Positions 26,001 to 34,107 of a stretch of DNA of 64,000 nt are shown piece by piece; position 1 is the first letter of the stretch; every line of letters starts with the position of its first letter. The notes under the pieces were generated by a model. It made no database searches, was not told where the DNA came from, and saw only the letters and a program-made list of their open reading frames with translations. Source of the DNA: an uncultured Allomuricauda sp. (lineage in GTDB: Bacteria > Bacteroidota > Bacteroidia > Flavobacteriales > Flavobacteriaceae); assembly GCF_947501165.1 (NCBI RefSeq), contig NZ_CANMUU010000001.1, positions 1,474,219 through 1,538,218 of the forward strand, read 5' to 3'. A program made the position numbers and the translations under genes.

Positions 26001-26351
26001 ATGAACAATATTAACCCCATTTACCACAATGAATTTGGTGTTGCTTTTCAATTAAAAAGAAGCTCAGCGGCGGATAGACATAAAATTCAACTTGTTTTTC
26101 GAAATACAGGGCTACTTTTTACCTATTCTGAACTAAAACAATTCTGTTCTAGTGTTGCGGAAACCATTGATACATCAAAACTCTGTGGGAAATGTTCCAA
26201 GGACAAGGATTGTAAGAGTTTGCTGTTGCAGACACCTATAGATCAATTGAGTTTTGCTATGAGTATGGTTGAACTCCTCTCTTTAGAAGAGTTGATACAA
26301 GGTACCCTTTTCCAGTTGGAATTAGATCAGTTATTGTATAGAAACGACTAA
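26001..26351 (+). CDS. Small cytoplasmic protein with a Cys cluster
   Basis: 116 residues. It has no signal or membrane segment. A cluster LCGKCSKDKDCKS (C-x2-C-x5-C, about 61-71) could bind metal or a cluster. The rest is N-terminal beta-rich (FGVAFQLKRSS, IQLVFRNTGLLFTY) and C-terminal helical (LSFAMSMVELLSLEELIQ). It may be DUF6686 but I am not sure. It starts 9 bases after the FMN-binding gene and is part of the rightward heme/iron operon. Confidence 0.75.
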   Translation: MNNINPIYHNEFGVAFQLKRSSAADRHKIQLVFRNTGLLFTYSELKQFCSSVAETIDTSKLCGKCSKDKDCKSLLLQTPIDQLSFAMSMVELLSLEELIQGTLFQLELDQLLYRND

Positions 26352-26385
26352 GATTTCCAATTTTTTTTCATCTTTAAGATTGAAG

Positions 26386-26889
26386 ATGGTTTTACAGGGC
26401 AGTATTCAGAATTTTCCAAAAGAAATAAGAATTCTCATTCTAGTTTATCTTGTGGTAACCAGTATTGGGTTTGTTTCTGCACTACAATTTGTAAATACTA
26501 CTACCGAAGGTGGACAATCAAAAGGTATTGAAGAAAATTATCTGGGCAACGAAGACGACCTTGAGGCGGTTGAACTGAAATTTGCAAAAAGTGAGAAGCA
26601 GATTCTTAATATTGTCCATGCCCATATGTTATCCATGGGCATGTTGTTTTTAATTTTAGCATTACTGGTAGCAACAACCCCTTTGAAAGGAGTAATCCGA
26701 AAATTGCTTCTGTTTGAACCTCTTATTTCTGTGCTGCTGACTTTTGGTGGGATATACTTCCTTTGGAAGGGTATGCTTTGGATGAAATACGTAATTATGA
26801 TTTCAGGTATAGCCATGACACTTTCTTATGTTGTTTCTGTGCTGGTTGTTGGATATTGGGCCATAAAATCAAAAAACTTGTCCGATTGA
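26386..26889 (+). CDS. Four-helix membrane protein in the heme/iron operon
   Basis: 167 residues from the ATG at 26386; an in-frame TTG two codons upstream was not chosen. Membrane segments are at about 15-33, 78-95, 106-125 and 132-157. A charged loop (about 35-70) lies between the first two. His residues in IVHAHMLSMGM at the start of helix 2 could hold heme or metal. Otherwise no family recognised. Confidence 0.78.
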   Translation: MVLQGSIQNFPKEIRILILVYLVVTSIGFVSALQFVNTTTEGGQSKGIEENYLGNEDDLEAVELKFAKSEKQILNIVHAHMLSMGMLFLILALLVATTPLKGVIRKLLLFEPLISVLLTFGGIYFLWKGMLWMKYVIMISGIAMTLSYVVSVLVVGYWAIKSKNLSD

Positions 26890-26926
26890 GAGAGAATTAG
26901 GTAAATTTAGGCTTAAGACCCAAAAA

Positions 26927-27784
26927 ATGACTCGCGATTTTATAGAAATCAACGATTTTACCATTTTGGTGGAGGAGGCAAACTCAAGTGAGGTAACCAC
27001 TGATTCATGCAGTTTTGATGAGCCGGTTATAGCTGTCGCCTTTTACGGTTCGGGTAATGTTCATTTATCCATGCAGTATAGTGGCAAGCAAGATGATTAC
27101 GAGAACACAAAGGGATTGGCACTGTCCTTTTATGCTGACGAACATGTGCAGTGCGTTCATACTGTATCTGCCAACAAGCCCTTGCAATGTATCGTAATTG
27201 CCACTTCTCCCAGAAATTTACAGAAACTGCCCAATGATGAAGGAGAATTGTTTACTGATTTATTGGAGCAACTTGTGAAACCCTCTGATCATTACGTAGA
27301 AGGCCCTCGGTTTTTCATGACCCCCGAGATGCAGCATATTGTGGATGGGATTTTTAATAATCGATATGAAGGCAAAGCCAAGATGATGTTCTTTAGAAGT
27401 CAGATTACCGCGTTGCTTTCTCACTTTTTTTGGCAACTATCTACTTTAAAAAATGATGGTATAAAAAAAGGCGAACGTGAAAAGTTGTACGAAGCCAAAG
27501 AAATACTTTCCAATAATTTGGATACCCCACCATCCCTGAGCGAACTCTCTAGAATTATTGGATTGAATACTTTCAAACTAAAGAAAGATTTTAAGGAACT
27601 ATTCGGGGTTCCTGTATTTAAGTACCTGCAAAATGAGCGGATGAACAAGGCACATGAGTTGATTCGGGCCAAGGAAGCAACCGTTCAGGAAGCCGCATGG
27701 CATGTGGGCTATGATAGTTTGAGTTCTTTTTCAAATGCCTTTACCAAAAAATTTGGTTTCCGTCCCAGTGAGATTAGGCAGTAG
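26927..27784 (+). CDS. AraC family regulator, PchR-like
   Basis: 285 residues. The C-terminal ~100 residues hold the two HTH motifs: PPSLSELSRIIGLNTFKLKKDF and VQEAAWHVGYDSLSSFSNAF, followed by KKFGFRPSEIR. The pattern KLKKDFKELFGVPVFKYL matches PchR/YbtA-type regulators that sense siderophores. The N-terminal domain is divergent. Last gene of the rightward operon, so it probably regulates the heme/iron genes. The 3' end overlaps the convergent cyclase gene by 11 bases. Confidence 0.88.
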   Translation: MTRDFIEINDFTILVEEANSSEVTTDSCSFDEPVIAVAFYGSGNVHLSMQYSGKQDDYENTKGLALSFYADEHVQCVHTVSANKPLQCIVIATSPRNLQKLPNDEGELFTDLLEQLVKPSDHYVEGPRFFMTPEMQHIVDGIFNNRYEGKAKMMFFRSQITALLSHFFWQLSTLKNDGIKKGEREKLYEAKEILSNNLDTPPSLSELSRIIGLNTFKLKKDFKELFGVPVFKYLQNERMNKAHELIRAKEATVQEAAWHVGYDSLSSFSNAFTKKFGFRPSEIRQ

Positions 27785-28847
27785 CTTTTTGAAGATCATT
27801 TTCTGACACTGCGTGAATGGTGACTTTCCCTTTCTTCCCCTTCAGAATAACAGCACCCATTTCAGTAAAATGAAATCTCGTGGATAGCAGTTCGTTTTTT
27901 AAAGTTTCGGAAAGCAGAAGTTCACTATTAAGCTCATTGCATTTCCCTTGGATTCGAGCTGCGGTGTTGATGGTATCCCCATGATAGGCAATTTCTTTTT
28001 TGTATTTGCCCACCTCGGTTACCGTTACTATTCCTGAATGTACGCCAGCCTTAAAGAAAGGAAGACAACCATATTTTTGTTCGTAGTACGCTCTTTTTTC
28101 TTCTAATCGCTGTTTAAAGTTATAGAAGGTATTAAGTAAATTCTGATTTTCTATGCCTTCGTCCATGGGCCATGTCAAAACGGCTTCATCACCAACATAT
28201 TGATATATTTCTGCATCGTTGGAAATAGCAATTCCCAAATCATTAAAACAATCTTGTACCAGTTTACTGTATGTTACATGACCTAGTTTTTCAGCCAATA
28301 CTGTACTGTCTTGAAGATCTAGAAACATAAAAATGCGCAGTTCTTCTCTTGGGGTATAAAACCTTCCTAAAAGAAGTTTGGCCAAGTTACCTTCACCCAA
28401 CATAAGATTGACTTGTCTTAAAACAGCCAAGAACAAATCGACAGAAAGCATGTAAAAGTATATGGCACCACTTCCTCTATCAAAAGCAAAATCAAGAATA
28501 CCTAAAGAGGTTCCAAACAATAGTTGATAGATGCCATAAGCTGAAGACACCATTAGAACTAGAAACAGAATAGTATATAAAAAACGGATGATCAACAACC
28601 GCTGAATGGACATGAATTTATAAATACGCTCCTCTACCAAAATTTGCGCAGTTCCAGATATTAAACCCAAAATTGGACCCAAGATGACGGAAATTAAAAT
28701 GTTATCCGGAAAGTTGAACTGAAGTTGACCCAATTCCTGCGTTCCCAAACCGCGAACAATACTAAGGAAAATGCAAGCCATTGTCCATCCAATCATGTAG
28801 AATCTGAGTATACGCCACCTGCGTTTATTTGTTTGTGAAAGCCCCAT
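27774..28847 (-). CDS. Membrane-anchored class III adenylate/guanylate cyclase
   Basis: 357 residues from the ATG at 28847. About six membrane segments (first ~165 residues) precede a class III cyclase domain. Metal-site Asp residues lie in FMFLDLQDST and YQYVGDEAVLTW, and the nucleotide side has IAYHGDTINTAARIQ. Substrate choice (ATP or GTP) is uncertain. An in-frame TTG at 28943 adds 32 charged residues, but it leaves only 6 bases to the divergent gene; a TAACTTTG -7 box at 28853-28860 favours the ATG. The start is therefore uncertain. Confidence 0.82.
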   Translation of the reverse strand: MGLSQTNKRRWRILRFYMIGWTMACIFLSIVRGLGTQELGQLQFNFPDNILISVILGPILGLISGTAQILVEERIYKFMSIQRLLIIRFLYTILFLVLMVSSAYGIYQLLFGTSLGILDFAFDRGSGAIYFYMLSVDLFLAVLRQVNLMLGEGNLAKLLLGRFYTPREELRIFMFLDLQDSTVLAEKLGHVTYSKLVQDCFNDLGIAISNDAEIYQYVGDEAVLTWPMDEGIENQNLLNTFYNFKQRLEEKRAYYEQKYGCLPFFKAGVHSGIVTVTEVGKYKKEIAYHGDTINTAARIQGKCNELNSELLLSETLKNELLSTRFHFTEMGAVILKGKKGKVTIHAVSENDLQKATA

Positions 28848-28949
28848 AAATTCAAAGTTATCCTTTTCGAACAAATCTTCCTCCTTTTTGAACAAATGAC
28901 CCAAGCGAGCTGATTCTAGATTTGCTTCATAATTAAAAATCAAACAATT

Positions 28950-29345
28950 ATGAAAACACTTAGAACTGTTGGAATTGGAACCTTGATCTGGATACTTGGG
29001 GTTACTCTATATACTCTGTCCTTTTATGTTCCAATCCTGGAAAACGTGGAACTGCAAGCCAATATGGTCCTCTTTGTAATGGTAATACCCCTAGTATGGA
29101 TGGGATGCAAATTGTATTATCGAAACAATAGGGAAGCCCATGGCTTACTTCTGGGTATGGTCTTTTTTGGTATTAGTGCCGCTTTGGATGCATTAATTAC
29201 AGTACCCATGCTTATAGTGCCAAATGGAGGGAATTATCAAAGCTTTTTTATTGACATCAAATTTTGGATGATTGGTCTGGAATTTATTCTGGTTGCCTTG
29301 ATGTATTGGAGCGCCAATATTAATCTGAAAACAAAAAACATATAA
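28950..29345 (+). CDS. Small four-helix membrane protein (possibly DUF5367)
   Basis: 131 residues with four membrane segments (about 7-27, 35-53, 66-90, 104-124) and short loops. The central FFGISAALDALITVPMLI segment with an acidic residue in the membrane fits DUF5367, recognised with moderate certainty. It is preceded by TAGATTTG at 28917-28924, a good -7 box, and starts a three-gene rightward group. Confidence 0.75.
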   Translation: MKTLRTVGIGTLIWILGVTLYTLSFYVPILENVELQANMVLFVMVIPLVWMGCKLYYRNNREAHGLLLGMVFFGISAALDALITVPMLIVPNGGNYQSFFIDIKFWMIGLEFILVALMYWSANINLKTKNI

Positions 29346-29363
29346 CTATAAAAATCATTTAGT

Positions 29364-29855
29364 ATGGAAATCTCACTGAGCAATCTTACACTTTTAGTCA
29401 CCATCCTACTTGTTGGATTGGTAGCCGGACTTTGTTTTACCTGGGGAAACGCAGTAACTCCTGGTATTGGACGGTTGGACGACCTCGGATACTTACAAGC
29501 CTTTCAAAAAATGAACAGGAGTATTGAAAACCCATTATTTTTTGTGGTCTTTATGGGCTCCTTCCCAATAGGACTGATTACAGTTTTTATGAACAAAGGG
29601 ATATCTCCCTCCCACTTTTGGATGATTTTAATTGCAGTGGGTATCTACTTCGTGGGAGTGGTATTGGTAACCATTTTTGGCAATGTACCCCTAAATCAAG
29701 TATTGGATAAAACAGATTTGGTAACAAGCAGTATAGAAGAATTACAAGCGCTTCGTCAAAGGTTTGAAGAACCTTGGAATCGATTCCATACCGTACGAAT
29801 TTTTACATCATCAATTGCATTTACTCTGCTCGTATTGGCAGCGATAAACAAATAG
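29364..29855 (+). CDS. DUF1772 family membrane protein (anthrone oxygenase-like)
   Basis: 163 residues, four membrane segments. Family features: the N-terminal GLVAGLCFTWGNAVTPGIGRL, the FQKMNRSIENPLFF block, GNVPLNQVLDK and WNRFHTVRIFTS. Some DUF1772 members are linked to oxygenation of polyketides, but most are unassigned membrane proteins. It is 18 bases after the preceding membrane protein gene and 32 before the NmrA-like gene, so all three are probably co-transcribed. Confidence 0.87.
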   Translation: MEISLSNLTLLVTILLVGLVAGLCFTWGNAVTPGIGRLDDLGYLQAFQKMNRSIENPLFFVVFMGSFPIGLITVFMNKGISPSHFWMILIAVGIYFVGVVLVTIFGNVPLNQVLDKTDLVTSSIEELQALRQRFEEPWNRFHTVRIFTSSIAFTLLVLAAINK

Positions 29856-29887
29856 ATTTTAACAAAAACACATTTAAATTAAGTATT

Positions 29888-30721
29888 ATGAAAAACATTT
29901 TAGTATTAGGAGGAACAGGAAAAACAGGAAGACGAATTGTAGCAAGACTACAGCAAAAAGGGCACAACGTCCGTATTGGTTCTAGAGGTGTAACACCTAA
30001 GTTCGATTGGGAGGATGAATCCACTTGGTCCGCTGCACTGGAAGGAATAGACAGTGTTTATATCACCTATCAACCAGACTTGGCAGTCCCGGGAGCTAAA
30101 CAAGCTATAGAGGGATTGACTAAAGCAGCCAAACAACATGGCGTTGAAAAATTGGTTTTGCTTTCAGGAAAAGGTGAAAGGGAAGCTGAACTTTGTGAGG
30201 AGATAGTTATGCAAAGCGGACTAGATTTCACTATTGTTAGAGCAAGTTGGTTCAGTCAGAATTTTAGTGAAAGCTTCTTTTTGGAGCCTATACAAAGTGG
30301 ATTTGTAGCTCTTCCGTTAGCAGATACCAACGTACCTTATGTAGATGCTGAAGATATTGCGGATGTAGCTGTCGAAGCTTTGTTAAAAGAAGAACACAAT
30401 GGAAACATTTATGAGTTGACCGGCTCCCAATTCTTCACTTTCCGTCAGGTGATGGATGAAATAGCGAAAGCTACTGGAAGAGAAATAGCTTTTACTGAAG
30501 TTAGCATAGAGGCCTATATTCAGATGCTAAAAGAACAAGGAGTTCCTGCGGGGTACGTTTGGCTGATTGGATATTTGTTTAAGGAAGTATTGGACAATGA
30601 GGCCAATCAAGTAAGGACCAATGATGTTGAAAAGGTATTGGGAAGAAAGCCCAAACTATTCTTGGATTTTGTGCAAAAGACGGCCACCACTGGAATTTGG
30701 AGCCAAAAAGTAGAAGCGTAA
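29888..30721 (+). CDS. NmrA-like NAD(P)-binding protein
   Basis: 277 residues from the ATG at 29888. The Rossmann start is KNILVLGGTGKTGRRIVARL with the GGTGKTG nucleotide loop. Further landmarks are VEKLVLLSGKG, FTIVRASWFSQNFSE and YVDAEDIADVAVEAL, typical of the atypical SDR/NmrA group such as NAD(P)H azoreductase-like and quinone-sensing proteins. No catalytic YxxxK is visible, so it may sense or reduce quinones. A longer in-frame start at 29774 lies inside the DUF1772 gene and was rejected. Confidence 0.9.
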   Translation: MKNILVLGGTGKTGRRIVARLQQKGHNVRIGSRGVTPKFDWEDESTWSAALEGIDSVYITYQPDLAVPGAKQAIEGLTKAAKQHGVEKLVLLSGKGEREAELCEEIVMQSGLDFTIVRASWFSQNFSESFFLEPIQSGFVALPLADTNVPYVDAEDIADVAVEALLKEEHNGNIYELTGSQFFTFRQVMDEIAKATGREIAFTEVSIEAYIQMLKEQGVPAGYVWLIGYLFKEVLDNEANQVRTNDVEKVLGRKPKLFLDFVQKTATTGIWSQKVEA

Positions 30722-30742
30722 ACGATAAAAACGAATCATTGT

Positions 30743-30770
30743 AAAACCATCCTTTGGGATGGTTTTTTTT
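30743..30770 (+). terminator. Rho-independent terminator after the NmrA-like gene
   Basis: AAAACCATCC-TTT-GGGATGGTTTT stem of about 10 bp followed by T8. It also overlaps the end of the convergent DUF3307 gene. Confidence 0.9.
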
Positions 30771-31491
30771 ATAGTATTTGAGCAAGATAATTATACAAGG
30801 TTCCAGCTAATATGGCGAGGCCAAAACTGAGCAAGGTGCCAATAAGAACGTACTCAGTTAATTTTCTATTCTTTCCTTTATTAAGATCTCCAAAACGGAA
30901 TACGGATTTTGCTGTGATCAATAAACCAATGGAAGCCCATTGTCCAATAAGTATAAAGCCAAAGACAAAGAGCCTCTCTAGTATTCCAATATATCTGCCA
31001 GCATTCTTTAGGGATCCACCTTCTTCGGCATCATCTTTCATCACCTCTTCAATATAGGGGGCTAAGAGCATTCGCATTAGGATTCCGGAAACATAGGTAA
31101 CAAACACTATGAAGGTGACGAATAGTAGAGGTTTTGTACCCAAAATTGTACTCCAATCCACTTGAAAAGGTTCTTGCCAGTATACCATAAGTAGAATAAT
31201 CCCCAGGTGTAGAATTTGATCTACCACAAAAAGCCAGCGATGGTTTTTGGTATTGGTCAAAGTCAATTTGCCAAGGTCTATAAGATAATGGGTCACTATA
31301 ATGATTGCAATCATTCCTAAATAGTGAAACTGTAAAATAAGTAGTAGGGCAACGAGATGAATGCCCATGTGCCAATACAGGTATTTGGATTTCCCCTTCT
31401 TTTTTAATTTATCATGTACCCAATGACTGGGCTGCAGTACAAAATCTCCAATGAAATGCGCTAAAAGAAGTTTTAAGGTCAGTAGTGTCAT
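30769..31491 (-). CDS. DUF3307 family membrane protein
   Basis: 240 residues. It begins LLTLKLLLAHFIGDFVLQPSHW, the DUF3307 signature, followed by about six more membrane segments and WHMGIHLVALLLIL, then HYLIDLGKLT. Function unknown. Its start overlaps the satD stop by 4 bases; DUF3307 and SatD proteins are commonly encoded together, which suggests a shared regulated role. Confidence 0.9.
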   Translation of the reverse strand: MTLLTLKLLLAHFIGDFVLQPSHWVHDKLKKKGKSKYLYWHMGIHLVALLLILQFHYLGMIAIIIVTHYLIDLGKLTLTNTKNHRWLFVVDQILHLGIILLMVYWQEPFQVDWSTILGTKPLLFVTFIVFVTYVSGILMRMLLAPYIEEVMKDDAEEGGSLKNAGRYIGILERLFVFGFILIGQWASIGLLITAKSVFRFGDLNKGKNRKLTEYVLIGTLLSFGLAILAGTLYNYLAQIL

Positions 31492-32096
31492 AATTGTTCA
31501 ATTTGGGTTTTATAAAACTGAATCATTTTTTGGACTTCGTCAAATCCAGCGCGAATTAGAGCTTCGCTTACATTGCTTTGGGAGTTTTCCAGCATAGCAG
31601 CCAGTTCGTTTTGATTGGATTCGGGATGCTCCATAGTGATTTTTACAACACGGGCGGTTGCTGGAAGCCATGTGTTCATATTGAGCAAAGCCAATTGAAG
31701 CATGATGTTCATTGTGGTATCAAACGCTTTTGAATCTGATTTTAAGGCTAAAGTCTGCTTTTTTAGTTTTTCGAAACAGTCCCCGGAATGCACGAATGCA
31801 GAACCATTGGATTCGGTAATTTTTTCGGATTCATAATCTTTTTCACCGATTCCAATGGCCATTCGAACATCAATTCCTTTGTTTTGCTTCAAAGTGGCTT
31901 TAATATAAATGGCTGCTTCCAATGCTTGCTCTGGAGAGACTTGAAGTTGAAAGCTATCCCCTCTGTATATTTCCCATTGTTCAGGTTCCTTACCAAAGGT
32001 ATTCAATGCTTCCTTCAAATGGGGTAACCACACTTTTGGGGTCTCTTTTCGCGAATTGATTATATCCCCCGTAATTATGGCAATTGCAGTATTCAT
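31488..32096 (-). CDS. satD: SatD family regulator
   Basis: 202 residues. The N-terminal domain has the SatD features AIITGDIINSRK, YRGDSFQLQVSPEQALEAA and VRMAIGIGEKDYES. The C-terminal part (about 145-195) is a helix-turn-helix (NQNELAAMLENSQSNVSEALIRAGF). It likely binds DNA and controls its own operon with the DUF3307 gene. Three identical palindromes start 9 bases upstream of its ATG, which is what an autorepressor would need. The signal is unknown. Confidence 0.88.
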   Translation of the reverse strand: MNTAIAIITGDIINSRKETPKVWLPHLKEALNTFGKEPEQWEIYRGDSFQLQVSPEQALEAAIYIKATLKQNKGIDVRMAIGIGEKDYESEKITESNGSAFVHSGDCFEKLKKQTLALKSDSKAFDTTMNIMLQLALLNMNTWLPATARVVKITMEHPESNQNELAAMLENSQSNVSEALIRAGFDEVQKMIQFYKTQIEQL

Positions 32097-32104
32097 GTTA
32101 CAAA

Positions 32105-32180
32105 TATCGGTAAAATAGCCGATAATTCAAAATATCGGTAAAATAGCCGATAATATTAAATATCGGTAAAATAACCGATA
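32105..32180 (-). promoter_or_regulatory. Three tandem palindromic operators upstream of satD
   Basis: TATCGG-TAAAATAG-CCGATA at 32105-32124 and 32133-32152, and TATCGG-TAAAATAA-CCGATA at 32161-32180. The copies start every 28 bases and have perfect 6-bp arms. They fill the promoter region of the satD-DUF3307 operon, so binding there should block transcription. The repeat is too short and lacks spacers to be a CRISPR array. Confidence 0.85.
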
Positions 32181-32208
32181 AGACAACCTAAGGCAGATAA
32201 GTTACTCC

Positions 32209-33024
32209 TTAGTTTGGTCGCTTTTGGCGAAAATCAGGAACCAACTTATCCTCAACCCACAAAAATTTTCGTGTTTCAGTGGTTGTTTGAACCCAATCTG
32301 TTTCCTCATCCAAAATCTCTCCTTTTTCCTTTTTAAAGAGAATCATACCCGGAATACCGTATTCATCGTCAGGAAAAATAAACTTTTCAGATTGGTAGAG
32401 CAGTCCAGAATCAGAAATCTGAGAAAGCTCTCCAATTTTATGAAGCCTATTCTTTTGCACAAAGAAATAGATTCCACCATCTTCATTGCTGCAGGAGTGT
32501 GCATGATAATCAACATATAGGATATTATCAACATCGAGAATTCCTCTATTTCCCAATACATGGATGCTTAGGCTTGTATGGGACAATGGAACTTTTTGCT
32601 CCATGTACTTTCCTTTAACTACATGTCTAATATTCAAAAAGGGACTATTCTTTTCTTTGGAGAATGCAAAAAAGTAGTGGTTTCCAGCTATTGTTTTTCT
32701 TTCCAGTGAAAGGAGGCTTCCTAAAATGTATCCTTCCTGAGTATCGTACTTTACTTTGTAAAATGGGGCGTCGTATCCTTTGTAAGGCCAAGAAAACTCA
32801 GTTTTCTCAATAACTTTTACCCATTCTCCAATTTTAAGTAATCCCAGTACATCCGATTCAATTCTTGGAGCACTACGTAGTTTTACGTTGTTTCCAAAGA
32901 TGTAAACTTGCTCTCCAGGTTGAAAACTATACATGTCTTCAGAGCAATGGGGGTTGTTCTGTGAAAATCCAAAATTAAAAGTGAATAAAAAAATAAGGGA
33001 CGTGATATAAAAAATTGCTTTCAT
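32209..33024 (-). CDS. Secreted SH3-like domain protein
   Basis: 271 residues. A signal peptide (about 1-21) precedes an SH3b-type segment (about 38-110: VYIFGNNVKLRSAPRIESDVLG, IGEWVKVIEK, YKVKYDTQEGYILG). The remainder is beta-rich with a Cys/His-containing stretch near residue 175 (YVDYHAHSCSNEDGG). SH3b domains often bind cell-wall peptides, but no enzyme domain is attached. Periplasmic or outer-membrane-associated, role unknown. Confidence 0.8.
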   Translation of the reverse strand: MKAIFYITSLIFLFTFNFGFSQNNPHCSEDMYSFQPGEQVYIFGNNVKLRSAPRIESDVLGLLKIGEWVKVIEKTEFSWPYKGYDAPFYKVKYDTQEGYILGSLLSLERKTIAGNHYFFAFSKEKNSPFLNIRHVVKGKYMEQKVPLSHTSLSIHVLGNRGILDVDNILYVDYHAHSCSNEDGGIYFFVQKNRLHKIGELSQISDSGLLYQSEKFIFPDDEYGIPGMILFKKEKGEILDEETDWVQTTTETRKFLWVEDKLVPDFRQKRPN

Positions 33025-33146
33025 CGTTGTCGGGTTTTAAAGATTAGACGAAAGTCTTTAGGGCGGTATATTTTATATACGGTTCACACTATGGAGTTAG
33101 TTCTTTAAAAAAGAATTTTCATTATAAGCTTTAGGTATAGAACAAA

Positions 33147-33178
33147 AAAAAGCCACGCCCATGGCCGGCGTGGCTTTT
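33147..33178 (-). terminator. Rho-independent terminator after the Spy-like gene
   Basis: AAAAGCCACGCC-(CATGGCC)-GGCGTGGCTTTT, a 12-bp stem with a T tract on the minus strand, 18 bases downstream of the gene ending at 33196. Confidence 0.9.
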
Positions 33179-33195
33179 AAAATCAACAAAAAACA

Positions 33196-33642
33196 CTATC
33201 CTCTTCTACCTTCTCTCTGCATTGCTTTTCTGCCTTTCATAGCTCTTTTTAGCTGTATTTCCTTCCAGGTTTGGAATTGCTCCTTGTTCAATACCTCTTT
33301 CATCTTTTGCTGATGGGCAATTTTATGGTCTAAACGTGCATTGGCGATTTCAAATCGCTCATCTGCCGTTGGTTTTTTCCATTCTCCACTTTCCTTTTTT
33401 GCCTTTCGTTCCTCGTGCTTCGTTTTTTTAAATGCTGCTTCTTCCAAACTGATTTCCATAATTTTGGCCTGCTGTGATTCGTTCAGGTCCAATGCCAAAG
33501 TCAGTTTTTTGGTATGCAAGGTAGCCAATTGCTCTATGGATAGTTCTTGCATTGCTCCCTTGTTCCTTTTAGGGCTATCTGGTCTTTGTGAAAACATGTT
33601 GATGCTGGTAAGTGCCATCAACAATACGACTAACTGTTTCAT
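33196..33642 (-). CDS. Spy/CpxP-like periplasmic helical protein
   Basis: 148 residues with a signal peptide (about 1-18). The mature chain is highly charged, almost wholly helical, and carries two LxxxQ-type repeats (LDLNESQQAKIMEISLEEA and LNKEQFQTWKEIQ), the pattern of Spy/CpxP and related LTxxQ proteins. It ends with a very basic tail (KRAMKGRKAMQREGRRG). Likely a periplasmic chaperone or metal/stress sensor; no regulator is adjacent. Confidence 0.82.
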   Translation of the reverse strand: MKQLVVLLMALTSINMFSQRPDSPKRNKGAMQELSIEQLATLHTKKLTLALDLNESQQAKIMEISLEEAAFKKTKHEERKAKKESGEWKKPTADERFEIANARLDHKIAHQQKMKEVLNKEQFQTWKEIQLKRAMKGRKAMQREGRRG

Positions 33643-33743
33643 ATGTTTAAACTTTTAATGATTCAGTCCTTGGACATGAACATACAATCAAGGTTTAACC
33701 GCTTGATTCAGTTTGTGAAGTTTTTAACAAGTGAACGTAAGTA

Positions 33744-33932
33744 CTACTGTGCTTTTTCGATTGAGTTCGAGGCGCTTTCCTTTAATTCGTAATCATCATC
33801 AAAATGGGTTTCCGCCATTTCTGTAGATTGCATTTGATTAGAAAATGCTTCGTGTTGTTCTACTAGGTAGTAAGCAGTTGCTGCAATTACAAAGGAAAAA
33901 AAGTAGAGAAGGCTTTTAGTCTTGTAGGTCAT
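33744..33932 (-). CDS. Small single-pass membrane protein
   Basis: 62 residues. One membrane segment (about 7-23, LLYFFSFVIAATAYYLV) is followed by an acidic tail (about 35-60). The N-in orientation is suggested by the basic start. Family unknown. Codon use and the isolated position are compatible with a real gene, but evidence is only moderate. Confidence 0.55.
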   Translation of the reverse strand: MTYKTKSLLYFFSFVIAATAYYLVEQHEAFSNQMQSTEMAETHFDDDYELKESASNSIEKAQ

Positions 33933-34066
33933 GATTTTAGGATTTGGGGTTACTAAAGTAGTTAATCCAATGGCCTCGTACCATCATTTGTTGCCAACTT
34001 AAGCATTTTAGATGTGAAACCGACAAAAAGCATTATTAAATCGATGAAATGCATGGTTTGCATAAA

Positions 34067-34089
34067 AAAGGCCCATTAAAAGGGCCTTT
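34067..34089 (-). terminator. Rho-independent terminator after the metalloprotease gene
   Basis: AAAGGCCC-(ATTAAAA)-GGGCCTTT, an 8-bp stem with T run on the minus strand, downstream of the gene ending at 34108. Confidence 0.85.
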
Positions 34090-34107
34090 CTTGCATTTTT
34101 AAGGAGA

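Noticed and set aside
29774..29887. Longer start of the NmrA-like gene
   Set aside because: It runs inside the DUF1772 gene and lacks the Rossmann start; the ATG at 29888 is in place.
32105..32180. Mini CRISPR array
   Set aside because: Three short perfect palindromes with 8-base gaps and no spacer diversity or cas genes; these are operators.
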